From contig OZ231126.1 of assembly GCA_965153355.1 (NCBI GenBank), forward strand, positions 91,760,001 to 91,824,000: DNA of 64,000 bases. Direction: 5' to 3'. The position numbers and the translations under genes were made by a program. Shown here one piece after another: positions 32,401 to 42,942 of the stretch. Below the pieces are notes generated by a model, which saw nothing but the letters and a program-made list of their open reading frames with translations, had not been told where the DNA came from and searched no databases. Each line of letters opens with the position of its first letter. Position 1 is the first letter of the stretch. The DNA comes from Flaccisagitta enflata (taxonomy: Eukaryota > Chaetognatha > Sagittoidea > Aphragmophora).

Positions 32401-33345
32401 GGTAAGATTTTTTTCTCCAACAGCCCACCCAGCCAGAAACAGTACATATAGCGATTTTTTTTCAAAAACTCAAAAAAAAAAAAAGAAAAATAATTCAGAA
32501 ACATGATCACAAAGGATTGTTTGAAAGTTATCAATAAAAATTTCACGGTCATATTGATTTTTTTTTTGTATTTGGCAAAAATTTTTAAGTTATGAAATTG
32601 CCAATAATGTGTTTTTAGGCCTAATTTGTATGAAAAATGAGCTTTCATAAGGAAATCCAAATATTTATTCATATGTAATAATAGGTAAGCTACATGACAA
32701 TGTATAGTTTTGTTCAATCTTATATGAATTTCACCCCGTCCTTGGTTGGCTCACCACGACACCAGTCATAAGGTTAATTTTCACCTCCTCCTTCTCTTTC
32801 TCCTTCTTTGTACCCCCTCTCCCCAGCCTCCAGGCCCAAAAATCCCAGTCTTGAGGCCCAAATCCCAGTCTTGAGGTAAAATTTTTTTCTCCCACAGCCC
32901 ACCCAGCCAGAAACAGTACATATAGCGATTTTTTTCAAAAACTCAAAAAAAATGGAAAAAAAATTCAGAAACATGATCACACAGGATTGTTTGAAAGTTA
33001 TCAATAAAAATTTCACTGTCATATTGATTTTTTTTTTGTATTTGGCAAAAATTTTTAAGTTATGAAATTGCCAATAATGTGTTTTTAGGCCTAATTTGTA
33101 TGAAAAATGAGCTTTCATAAGGAAATCCAAATATTGATTCATATGTAATAATAGGTAAGCTACATGACAATGTATAGTTTTGTTCAATCTTATATGAATT
33201 TCACCCTGCCCTTGGTTGGCTCACCACGACACCAGTCCTAAGGTTAATTTTCACCTCCACCTTCTCCTTCTCCTTCTTTGTACCCACTCTCCCCAGCCTC
33301 CAGGCCCAAAAATCCCAGTCTTGAGGCCCAAATCCCAGTCTTGAG
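32401..33345. repeat. Direct tandem duplication, unit ~474 bp
   Basis: 32401-32874 and 32875-33345 are nearly identical. The second unit starts GGTAAAATTTTTTTCTCCCA exactly where the first ends with CAGTCTTGAG. Two minus frames of about 132 codons that share MNKTIHCHVAYLLLHMN are duplicates of one AT-rich segment and are not genes. The unit includes the start of a family B satellite. Confidence 0.93.
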
Positions 33346-33576
33346 GCCCTAATCCCACTCTCAAGGCCCAAATCCCAACCCCAAGGCCCAAATTCCAGAT
33401 TTTAGGGATTTGAGCCTCAAGACTGGGATTTGGGCCTTGAGGCTGGGATAGGTAGGGTGAAGGGATACTCGCAACTTTTGCTATGTGAAGCACCCCTTGC
33501 TTCCCCCTCAACTTTAACCACAACATACTTAAGCAGGGCACGGGTACCGTTGACCATCTAACGCTTTTGCGACTAT
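33240..33576. mobile_element. Family B element with inverted satellite
   Basis: It has a CT-rich run, 20-bp units (AGGCCCAAATCCCAGTCTTG type) and a flip near 33405 to GCCTCAAGACTGGGATTTGG. A fragment AACTTTTGCTATGTGAAGCACC (family D end) follows, then AAGCAGGGCACGGGTACCG, TTGACCATCTAACGCTTTTG and CGACTATT. Confidence 0.85.
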
Positions 33577-33655
33577 TCCATTGTAAAGCTCAAAATTTCG
33601 CCCACCCTTCAGCCTGAATCAGTTTTCTTTTCTTTTTTTTTTTTTGCCAACTAAG

Positions 33656-33793
33656 TTGAACGGACCAGGTCGTCATGTCGCCAGCCTGACTAGTGGATGG
33701 ACAAGCGAGGCGAAGACGACGCTCGAGGAGGCCGACATCAAAGACTTGCGGGGGAAGAAAAAAAAAGAAACTTTTGTTTATACAAGGTTTTGA
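33656..33793 (+). CDS. Candidate terminal coding exon, unknown protein
   Basis: After a polypyrimidine run and GCCAACTAAG, a GC-rich frame opens: LNGPGRHVASLTSG, WTSEAKTTLEEADIKDLRG, a short KKKK, and TGA at 33791-33793. It stands out from AT-rich surroundings (33590-33640 and after 33755). No donor follows, so it would be a last exon. I recognise no family. It may be a chance open stretch or belong to a gene whose other exons are outside the window. Confidence 0.25.
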   Translation: MNGPGRHVASLTSGWTSEAKTTLEEADIKDLRGKKKKETFVYTRF

Positions 33794-33799
33794 TTCAAG

Positions 33800-34609
33800 A
33801 GTAAAATATCCCCGTTCCGACAAAAACAACGAAATCTATATCTCCATCCCACTCCGAACCTTCTTTTTTTTTATACATTCTAAATACTCAGTTTCCATCC
33901 ATCCACGATTCCCAAGCTTTCTCGCTGACGTATGGGTAGTGGGTGATATTTCTGGTCTCTTCCAGGTTTCCCACTGGAATGAATATTTCAAGGAAGAATA
34001 TATATAAATATGTATATGCAAATACTCTACAGCAATAGATTTTCATCATTCTCTACGTTACCCCATTCAAGCAGCGATCACGGAGGGGCATAACATCTTT
34101 GCTTCGGTAATTTTCACATAATATCTAGAGCATAAGTATGGAAACACGCATTTATAGCTATAACTCTGCTTAAAATAACAAATTTGTTAAAAATCAATGA
34201 GATTTTGAAACTTCTTTAAATTTCTAACCTGATACCGCAAACCGATATGTCTAGCTCAAGCTGATAAGAAATGACAAGCAAAACAAAACAGGTACCTCAA
34301 CAGAAAAATAACAGAACTATAAAAAAAAGATTTTTGCTTGGAAGTGATAACATAATTTTAAAGATCGACTGAAGGTTTTTTCATATCATTTTTGGTCCCT
34401 TCTATAATGCCGTAGACTGATTGTATTTTATTGGCTAATTCGAACCCCACTGAATTATTGTAGTTGTAAAAGAGCTAAAAAAAACCATGAAGTATAGACT
34501 TAAGAATGTTCCTAAATAGTTTTCATGGAAAGGAAGATACATGATAAGTTTATCTATAACATTCATTTGAAAATGTTCAAAAACCCATACAGTCTCAATG
34601 ATAATATAA
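33800..34609. other. AT-rich stretch, nothing recognised
   Basis: No repeat ends or exon-like segments stand out. Short frames on both strands around 33836-34021 overlap each other. Confidence 0.35.
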
Positions 34610-34970
34610 TGAGAGGGGCAGCAAAATCGCTAGCACCCCTACCCACAGCTTGGATGAACAATATTACAGGGAAAACTGAGGTACTGGCTAATAGCTTATC
34701 CCAATACTATTCCCGCCATCGAGGCGTTTTTCGAATTTCCTCATAGTTCCGAAGATATTGGTCATAAATTATCCAAATCAACACCTCTGAAAATGGCTGA
34801 TTTTCACCCTAAAAAGGGCTGTATCTTGAAAACTACGTTGAAATTAAGAAATCGCCTCGATGGCGGGAATTGAATTGGGACAAGTTGTTGGGCGCGACCT
34901 TTATTGTCCGTGTAGTAGTAACCATTTGAGCTGCAGGTAGGGTTGCTAGCGATTTTGGCTGCCCCTCTCA
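34610..34970. mobile_element. Palindromic fold-back element
   Basis: The ends TGAGAGGGGCAGCAAAATCG and CGATTTTGGCTGCCCCTCTCA are inverted. Mirrored interior text includes CCGCCATCGAGGCGTTTTTC / AATCGCCTCGATGGCGGG. The stem is about 150 bp per arm. No target duplication was recognised. Confidence 0.85.
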
Positions 34971-35070
34971 CTGTAATGTCATTGGTTCTGTACTTGTTGA
35001 ACCTCCAAGAAATCAAAAAAAGTATCTGATATATTCTACAGGTTTTTTTACAGAAATTTTTTGCATAAAC

Positions 35071-35855
35071 TAGGGGAGGGTGGGGCAAATCGGGCCACTG
35101 GTGTACATTTGTGTGACCACTGAAATGAATTTTGGGATTAAAGTAGTGATGATCCTGCTATGAGTTGCGCCAGTCAATGGGGTTTTTAGGTGATGTTACT
35201 TCAAAACTGCTAGAGCAACAGCAGCATCAGCACAACTTCATTCCTGACCTATACTGATACGATAACTGAAAGGTTGTGATAAACTTTATCACAACCCCAA
35301 CAATTGTCATTTTGGGTGACGTTTTGGTATTGGATGTTGTGAATAGGTCCAATACCTTACACATCACATGAATTTTTGATACCAATTTACTAATCTTGCT
35401 GTACGACGGGATGATCAAAACGTGGGTTAAATCGGGCCACCAGGAAATTCTTTTTATTTCTTTGTTAGCAGATTTATCATGGCTGTAAAATGCGACTTTT
35501 CAGGCTCAGGAATAATTTTTCTTCAGTTTGTAAAATCAAACGAATTTGGCAATCGTGTAAACATTTCAAACCCCATTTTGGCTCCTGGCATCCTGACAAA
35601 AAAATTTGGGAAATTTTGTGAGCCCCTAGAGGAATATACAAACGAAGTTAAAGTGGCCCTATTTGCCCCGCCTGGGGTAAATCGGGCCACTTCAGGTTTT
35701 TTAAGAATAAAGGGCCCACTCTGGAATTGACTATATCAGCCCTAAACCTATGGATAAATGCTACCTTAACATGGAAATCAATTGCTTCAGGGGATTCATT
35801 TATAAAATTCCCTAAACAAAAACAGTAAAAGTGGCCCGATTTGCCCCCCCCCCTA
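35071..35855. mobile_element. Fold-back element with GGGGCAAATCGGGCCAC ends
   Basis: The left end is AGGGTGGGGCAAATCGGGCC and the right end GGCCCGATTTGCCCCCCCCC. The AAATCGGGCCAC motif also occurs internally at about 35430 and 35688, and AGTGGCCCTATTTGCCCCGC lies at about 35651. It has the structure of a non-autonomous DNA element with repeated end motifs. No gene. Confidence 0.8.
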
Positions 35856-35896
35856 TGCAATTACTAGAGTGTTTCCACACTTCTGCTCTAGATAGA

Positions 35897-36335
35897 CAAT
35901 GGAGCTCATGGAATAACAGCTTTAACTGGAGGAAGGTATCCAAGTGTCTTTGATTTAATTGACAAACTTGATATTTGAAATTAAGTCATTCAATTGATGC
36001 TTGTGTCCCTGAGATTTTTGGTTGCTATGGGAACCAAAATTATTTCTTTGAGCATTTATAACTGCTAGAATGTCAATATTTTGACAGATACAATCAGAAA
36101 ACATTGCTCAGAATTAAATTTGCTACAACTTTCCCACAGTATGTTCTGTAAGAATATTGCTCGTTTGGCCGTTGCTATGGAGCATCACACATAGCAACCG
36201 GTAAATGATGCTCCTAGCAACAGCTAAACAAGCGATATTCTTACAGAGCATACTGTGGGAAAGTACTCGTAAATTTGATTTTGAGCAATGTTCCCCTATA
36301 ACATTGGTGAAAACATAGATATTCTAACAGTAATA
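35897..36335. mobile_element. MITE-3 copy, partly eroded
   Basis: It opens CAATGGAGCTCATGGAATAACAGC, aligning with the MITE-3 start at 54414. It then follows the same order: GGAGGAAGGTAT, GGTTGCTATGGGAACCAAAAT, and the inverted core CCCACAGTATGTTCTGTAAG / CTTACAGAGCATACTGTGGG. The right end is lost. Confidence 0.85.
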
Positions 36336-36354
36336 ACTGTTCAAAACAAGGCCA

Positions 36355-37222
36355 ACACCTACACTCTTTATTTTGAGTAAGGACAAAGTTTATAAGGACG
36401 TTGAGGCTGAGATTTAGCCAAAAATTAAGGACATTCTAAGGACAAGGCTCAGCCTCAGATAAGACCTCAGCAAAAATCTTCTCTCAAGTGAGATTCTCAA
36501 ATTCGGCCTCGGCAAAAATTTTCTCTCAAGCGGAAGGGTCAAGCTGTTCTTTTGTTTTGGTTGCAGGACTAGTTACCCAACAGTGTCATAAGAACCTGCT
36601 TTATATTGAATTATTGATATGTGTTTTTAGTTTGAAAAGCAGGCCTGTATATAGTTGAGCATTCCCCCCCCCCCCCGGCGGGGGGGGGAATAAAATCAAA
36701 GGGTTTGGAGATGGAGAAAAAATCAAAAACTTGAAAAAAAGAAAAAAGAAAATTTTTGAAGATTCAACACTTATGGTAGTACCAAAAGGTAAAATTTGAT
36801 TACTACAACACATTTTAACACCATTTAAACTCATAATATACTGTTTTATTGCTTTGTAGGGCAGAAAATTATAGATTTTGTATCGCGACGCGACGCATTG
36901 CGACATGACGCGTCGCGGGGAAGAAAATTAAAGGCAAGGGGGGAAATAAAATCAAAAGCCACTCAATTATATACACCCCTGTTGAAAAGTTTATTTTCTT
37001 TCAAAACCAATTTGTCATATCTATTTTATTTTTTATATCATTTAGTTAGGTATAGTTACATTTGACAATAGTTAGATACTTGCTTTGCGAAAAAAAAATT
37101 AAGGACATTCTAAGAACATTTCAGCCTCAAATTTTTGATAATTTAAGGACATCCGAGGCTCAAAAAAAATTTACTGGTCCTTAAAAAAAATAAAGAGTGT
37201 ATAACTATAAGTCGCGTGCGAG
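36355..37222. mobile_element. Inverted-repeat element related to family A, hosting hAT-1
   Basis: The left end ACAAGGCCAACACCTACACTC with TTTATTTTGAGTAAGGAC is the reverse complement of the right end GTCCTTAAAAAAAATAAAGAGTG then TATAACTATAAGTCGCGTGC. GCGACTTATAGGTGTTGGCCTTGT-type ends also close the family A copy at 14774-15175. hAT-1 copy 2 splits the element at 36640-36981. Confidence 0.7.
36640..36981 (+). mobile_element. hAT-1 MITE copy 2, 8-bp duplication
   Basis: It begins CAGGCCTGTATATAGTTGAG and ends CTCAATTATATACACCCCTG. The perfect 8-bp duplication TTGAAAAG flanks it (36632-36639, 36982-36989). Inside the left end is a C-run/G-run hairpin (CCCCCCCCCGGCGGGGGGG). Confidence 0.96.
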
Positions 37223-37290
37223 ACAAAAACTGAATTGACCTGACTCCTTATTGTATCTTTTTAATCAACATGACTGAATAGGGAGAAATA

Positions 37291-37855
37291 CAGTAGATGT
37301 CGTCTAGACTTGGAAATACGGGGGAATTCAAGACAAATTAAGTTATGAGAGTGATATTTGGAACATAAACTAATAAAAGGATGCTTTATTGCCCATGGGT
37401 GTTGGTTGCCATGGAAACACATTTCCATGTAGTTACGCTAAAGTATCAATTTTTTGAGAAATTTTTTGAGGGAACATTGTTTGAAATAAAATTTGCTACA
37501 ACTTTCTCACAGTATGTTCTGTAAAAATGTTGCTGGTTTGGTGGTTGCTAAGGAGCATCACAGGGCTGTCACACATAGTTACGCTCCCTAGCAACGGCTA
37601 AACGAGCAATATTCTTACAGAACATACTGTGGGAAAGTTGTGGCAAATTGTATTTTAAACAATGTTCCAAAAAAAATTTCTCAAAATATTTACACTTTAG
37701 CGTGAATACATGAAAATGTGTTTCCATAGCAACCAACACCCATGGGCAACAAAGCATCCTTTTATTAGTCTATATTCTAAATATCAGTCTTTTAGGTAAA
37801 CTTGTCTTCCTGCAATGAATTCCTCCATATTTCCAAGTCTAGACAACATCTACTG
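37291..37855. mobile_element. MITE-2 copy 2, palindromic, TA duplication
   Basis: The ends are CAGTAGATGTCGTCTAGACT and AGTCTAGACAACATCTACTG, with TA on both sides (37289-37290, 37856-37857). The whole 565 bp folds back on itself; mirrored text includes CCCATGGGTGTTGGTTGCCA / CAACCAACACCCATGGGCAA. The core (CACAGTATGTTCTGTAA, CCTAGCAACGGCTAAACGAG) is shared with MITE-3. Confidence 0.93.
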
Positions 37856-38044
37856 TATAAGAAATGAATGAAATGATTTAGTTGACTAGATTAACTTGAA
37901 TTGATGAATAAATGGGCTTAATGAGGTATTGGAGACCGTGGAAACCTACCCAATTACAGGCCGGGACCACTGGAAAAAGTGGTGACTTTTGTAATTGAGT
38001 CAAGTTAATCAACTCTTTCAACCCAATTAATGAAAAATGACTAA

Positions 38045-38460
38045 ACCAGACTTAAACCAGCAGACCTTAACCAGCAGACTTTAACCAGCAGACTTAAACC
38101 AGCAGACTTAAACCAGCAGACTTAAACCAGCAGACTTAAACCAGCAGACTAAAACCAGCAGACTAAAACCAGCAGACTAAAACCAGCAGACTTAAACCAG
38201 CAGACTTAAACCAGCAGACTTAAACCAGCAGACTTAAACCAGCAGACTTAAACCAGCAGACTTAAACCAGCAGACTTAAACCAGCAGTCTTAAACCAGCA
38301 GACTTAAACCATCAGACTTAAACCAGCAGACTTAAACCAGCAGACTTAAACCAGCAGACTTAAACCAGCAGACTTAAACTAGCAGACTTGAACTAGCAGA
38401 CTTAAACCAGCAGACTTAAACTAGCAGACTTAAACTAGCAGACTTAAACCAGCAGACCTA
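38045..38460. repeat. 14-bp minisatellite
   Basis: About 29 copies of CCAGCAGACTTAAA, with variants AAAACC, ACTAGC and ACCATC. Confidence 0.97.
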
Positions 38461-38640
38461 AAATGACAAAAAAATTAAAAAACCAAAAAACCAAAAGTAA
38501 ACATAAAACCAAAAAATCAAAAACCAAAAAACCAAAAACCAAAAAACCAAAAACCCAAAAACCAAAAAAAATAAAAAAAAAGAAAATCAAAAAAATAAAA
38601 AAAAAACAAAACAAAACAAAACAAAAAAATCTGAACAGTA
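38461..38640. repeat. (AAAAACC)n A-rich low-complexity tract
   Basis: Degenerate AAACCAAAAA units followed by (AAAAC)n. A similar tract lies at 45550-46190, on the far side of the nested element. Confidence 0.92.
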
Positions 38641-38739
38641 TCTGGGTCCGCGACGGAGGGGGGTTAAAGATCACCAATTCCATAAGATCGCTATGACCAA
38701 AAGATCGCTAACCCTGTAAGTTCCCTAAAACTATAAGTC

Positions 38740-39445
38740 TTTACATTTAAAGCCTCCATACAAAGTTTCATGCAAATCCGTTGAAAAATAGCAAAGTTAT
38801 GCACATTTTTCACTCTTAGGCTAGTAGGGTGGTTGGGTGGTAGGCTGGTTTGGTTTAATAGTGTGCATATGTTGAGTTCTTCCATTTAGAGACACCATGC
38901 CAAGTTTCAACCAAATTGGTTGAAAAATGTCCAATTTATGCAAGTTTTTCACTTTTAGGCCGGTAAGCTGGTTGGGTGGTAGGACGGTTTGGCCAGTTAT
39001 CATGCTCAAACATAAATAAATCACATACATGTGTTGAGTCCTTCCATTTAGAGACTCCATACCAAATTTCAACCAAATTGGTTGAAAAACGCCAAAGATA
39101 CGCACATTTTTCACTTTTAGGCTAGTAGGCTGATTGGGTGGTAGGCTGGTTTGACAGTATAAATAGTGTGCATATGTTGAGTTCTTCCATCTAGAGACTC
39201 CATACCAAGTTGCAACCAAATTTGTTGAAAAATGACAGAGTTATGCAAGTTTTTCACTTTTTGGTCGGTAGGCTGGTTGGGTGGTAGGTCGGTTTAGCCG
39301 GTTAGCATTCTCAAATGCATATAAATCACATACATATGTTGAGTCCTTCCATTTAGAGACTCCATACCAAATTTCATCCAAATCGGCTGAAAAATGCCAA
39401 AGTTATGCACGTTTTTCACTTTTAGGCCGGTAGGCTGGTTGGGCC
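38740..39445. repeat. ~140-165-bp satellite, 4-5 units
   Basis: Each unit carries CCATTTAGAGACTCCATACC, AATTTCAACCAAATTGGTTG, a CCAAAGTTATGCACATTTTTC segment and TAGGCTGGTTGGGTGGTAGG. Unit starts are near 38880, 39046, 39187 and 39349. The sequence reappears to the right of the transposon (45385-45440) and at 50040-50330. Confidence 0.93.
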
Positions 39446-39764
39446 GGTTGGCAGCTGGGTCGTCCTAGATGTCCATGGTTCTAATGACTTACCATTTTTC
39501 TTTATTTTGCAATAGTGTGTTTTCACACTAAATATGCTTTAAACTATGTAAACGATGTATCAATAGAAACCCCTGCGCTCAGGCTTCATTTTAATACCTG
39601 GTTTGTTGCACTTAACTTCCGTTAACATCTTCTGTGACGCCTGACCAAAATTGATGGTGCAAACGCTCAAACATGCCCCCCTTCGATTTTGATCAAATTC
39701 ATACACACATTGCCAATCTGTGGCGTTATCTGACAGATACTTTATCTGATTTCTATAACAACAT

Positions 39765-39894
39765 TAACAATAACAAAGATAATGACAACAACAACAACAA
39801 CAACAACGGCAAGGGCGACAACGGCGACAAAGGCGATGATGGCGATGATGGCGATGATGGCGATGATGGCGACGATGGCGACGATGGCGATGAT

Positions 39895-39926
<32 letters not shown>

Positions 39927-40120
39927 TGACAGTGATGATAAGGACGGTTAAGACAATGATGATGATCATAAGAAAATGCTATGACACTTAGAAAATTCCC
40001 TAAAGCCATACTATGTTTTGTGATTTGTCTGCATTCTTATGCTTAAGTAAAAAAAAAAAAAGTAAAAAAAAAAGTAAAAAAAAAAAAAAAAAAAGTAAAA
40101 AAAAAAAGTAAAAAAAAAAA

Positions 40121-40152
<32 letters not shown>

Positions 40153-40476
40153 ATCATCGCCGTCATCGCCATCATCGCCGTCGTCGCCGTCATCGCCGTC
40201 ATCACCATCATCATCTTTATCATCATCATCATCATCAAAAAAAAAAGTCAAAAAAAAAAAAAAACGCCATCGTCGCCATCGTCGCCATCGTTGCCATCAT
40301 CGCCGTCATCGCCATCATCGCCGTCGTCGCCGTCATCGCCGTCATCACCATCATCATCTTTATCATCATCATCATCATCAAAAAAAAAAGTAAAAAAAAC
40401 GCCATCGTCGCCATCGTCGCCATTGTCATATCATCGCCATCATCGCCGTCATCATCGCCGTCATCGCCGTCATCGC

Positions 40477-40561
<85 letters not shown>

Positions 40562-40760
40562 ATCATCGCCCCCATCACCTCCATCTGCCACCATAACCTA
40601 TATCGCCTGTATCTTTTACCATCGCCACCATCGCCACCATCGCCTCCATCTTCCACTATCCCCACCATCGCCACCATCGCCACCATCGCCCCCATCTTCC
40701 ACTATCGCCACCATCGCCACCATCGCCAATATCGCCTTTATCCCCTCCGAATAATTAATC
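39765..40760. repeat. Trinucleotide/hexanucleotide microsatellite inside left TIR
   Basis: (AAC)n and (GATGGC)n at 39785-39935 are followed by the opposite-strand form (GCCATC)n and (ATC)n at 40120-40735, broken by runs of A with GTAAAAAA. A block of about 140 bp (40121-40245) is repeated at 40266-40390. The acidic and MATMATM frames are artefacts. Confidence 0.95.
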
Positions 40761-40834
40761 AGAAAAGATTCTTTTCTCCTATGAACAAAAATTTAAATCA
40801 TTTTGATTACAAAGAATCAGACAGCAAAGGACTC

Positions 40835-40925
40835 TCAGACTACTCTCAGACTACTCTCAGACTACTCTCAGACTACTCTCAGACTAATCTCAGACTATTC
40901 TCAGATTACTCTCAGATTACGAACA
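40835..40925. repeat. (CAGACTACTCT) 11-bp tandem repeat
   Basis: About eight units of CAGACTACTCT with minor changes, between the microsatellite and the inner part of the left TIR. Confidence 0.85.
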
Positions 40926-41200
40926 GATTACATGCAAATACCCTCAGACTACGCCACAGGTTGGCCATGACTCAATTCATATCAGAAGCAGCCCTTGTCA
41001 AGGGTTGATGGTAGATGAAACTATTTCAACTCGGACTCATCATTAAATCAGTCAAATCGTGCTGCAAAGTTATGCAGTTATTAGGTCTAATGACCTCTCC
41101 AAGTCATTAGCTTTAGTACCCAATTGATGACTTTAAGTAATCAAAAGGTCGTAATTCTAATGACTTTTTTCGTTGATTTGTCACTGAGCCCTGTAGCAAT

Positions 41201-41275
41201 GCCACGGAAGAACAGTGCGTCTACAAGTTCCCGTTGTTTGATACACAAGACCAAAGAACAAAAATGTTTTGGATA
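41201..41275 (+). CDS. Possible first exon of the transposon gene
   Basis: Just inside the left TIR, ATG at 41201 opens MPRKNSASTSSRCLIHKTKE then QKCFG and a stop. The basic, serine-rich start and the position suit an N terminus whose continuation is spliced to the zinc-finger segment at about 41650 (acceptor-like ATTTTGATAG). This is inference only; no donor is obvious. Confidence 0.25.
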
Positions 41276-41648
41276 GACTCAAGCGTCAATTTGATAGTCT
41301 TCAATGGACGTTTAGCAGTTGGTTCAACTTTTTTTGTTCGGTGAAGAAATTCAAGTTTTTGTTGCTTTTTGTTTGGCTCTTCTCAACTGTCTATGGATTC
41401 TCTGATCTTCACGGCTGCGAAATCGGAACTCTATATCAGCAGCTTTGTCCCTGTATCAGTTTGACTGCCTGTTGGTCAGTTAGTTGATCCACCCATCTTT
41501 CCTTGCCCAATACTCAAGTTGACAGTTTGTAGACACAAATTTGTAGTATCCCCAACCCATCGACCCGGTCAGCTAAATTTTTAGATTTTATTTTAGTCTG
41601 ATGTTTATCATATCTTACACCGGTGATTTCTCAATCTGATTAACAATT

Positions 41649-42191
41649 TTGATAGAAGCTATTTCTGGAGTGTGTCGATTCTGTAACGCGGAAATTGCGA
41701 AAGAGGTGAATTGGCATGAAGTGGAATTCTTGCTGTCAAAGTACAAATCTAGTGTGGAATTGGATCATCATCTAAATCCAAAATTTGTATGCAGACCATG
41801 TGCTGATCAAGTGCAAGAAAATCATAAGAGACAGTAAAAGCATGATCACTTTAAAAGGCAAAAGTATGAGAAAAAGTTTTTGCCCAAATTTGTTCCATCG
41901 GCAAATGATTGCATGTTCGGAAAGTGCGATCACATAGATCTGGATCCAAATGTTATGAAAGCCATGTGGGGGAAAATGAACGAACGAAGACAGTGCGAGT
42001 TTCTGGCATTCTTAGTCCAAGATTTAAAATCATCTATAGTAAAGGACATAACTGAGAATTTTGAAGGCATAAAAGATGGCAGAGCACTTTCAGGGAAGTT
42101 TCTTGATGAAATGGATCTTATGCAGTACTTGAAAGGCAGAGACAAAAGAGTCCTTACTTTTATATTGGCAATGATCGGCCAGGAACCTTGA
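41649..42191 (+). pseudogene. Transposon-encoded protein, N-terminal part with CxxC zinc finger
   Basis: The frame 41649-41837 encodes 62 residues with GVCRFCNAE and, about 37 residues later, FVCRPCADQ, a four-cysteine CxxC...CxxC finger. The TAA at 41835-41837 is followed in the same frame by KHDHFKRQKYEKKFLPKF and the 103-residue frame to 42191, containing DCMFGKCDHIDLDPNVMKAM and KGRDKRVLTFILAMIG. One nonsense change therefore splits a region that reads as a single coding segment. The arrangement, an early cysteine finger then a helical region, recalls an uncharacterised protein family that I associate with transposons in cnidarians and other invertebrates; I cannot verify that here. Confidence 0.6.
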
Positions 42192-42213
42192 TGGAGAAAA
42201 TCTCAATTTTAAG

Positions 42214-42935
42214 GGTTACGAAAAAAAAAAATGGACCCATCGCAAATTTTTGCATGTGGGTCCTGAAAAGTGTGCAGAACAAGAATCTGATACTAATTTT
42301 GGCCTATCTTGAGCCAAAAAAAAAAAAAAAAGAAACGGTTTTTTGTGCCAAAAACAGCTATTTTTCTTTAAAGAAGAGTTTTTTTTTAAAGAAACATAAA
42401 GTACCAATAGAAATTGATATTTTAGTGAACCTAGAACAATCCAGAATAGGTGTAAGAGGCCCAAGCTATTTTTTGCAAAAAACGCCCTTTGATCTCATTT
42501 GCATATTGCAGTTTTGCGTTTTTCGCTTATCACGGCCATGTTTTTATAAGTAAATGGATGAAATTCATACTGACTGCATAATTTACCTTAAGAAACTGTT
42601 TGAAAACATCAGTTTTGACGTTTTTTTCAATTTATAGATCATTTCTTCACTTTTGAGCATTTTAATGCTATTTCTGAACCTCATAGACCCAATCAAAATT
42701 GTTCTAGATTCACTCAAATATCATTTACTATTGATACTTTGTTTCTGTAAAAAAAAAAGTCCAAAATATTTCATTTAATAGCATTCTTTAAGGAAAAATG
42801 GCTGTTTTTTGCATTAAAAACCGTTTCTTTTTTTTTTTTTTGGCTCAAGTGAGGTCAAAATGAGCATCAGAATGTTGTTCTACAGCCTTTTTAGGTCCTC
42901 TGTGCAAAAATCTGGGATGGGTCCATTTTTTTTTC
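42214..42935. mobile_element. Fold-back element inserted in the transposon gene
   Basis: The ends GAAAAAAAAAAATGGACC and GGTCCATTTTTTTTTC are inverted, as are CAAATTTTTGCATGTGGGTCC / GGTCCTCTGTGCAAAAATCTG and the runs AAAAGAAACGG / CCGTTTCTTTT. TTTTAAG occurs on both sides (42207-42213, 42936-42942) and might be a target duplication. It separates two coding pieces of the host transposon. Confidence 0.8.
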
Positions 42936-42942
42936 TTTTAAG

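Noticed and set aside
32319-33187. Two similar minus ORFs (132 and 137 codons) starting MNKTIHCHVAYLLLHMN
   Set aside because: Their similarity comes from a recent tandem duplication of an AT-rich segment, not from protein conservation; the C termini run into different satellite sequence.
34434-34450. B-box-like AATTCGAACCCC
   Set aside because: No A box or tRNA fold at the right distance upstream.
39673-40595. Asp/Gly- and His-rich ORFs
   Set aside because: All derive from GATGGC/ATC microsatellites inside the transposon's left TIR.
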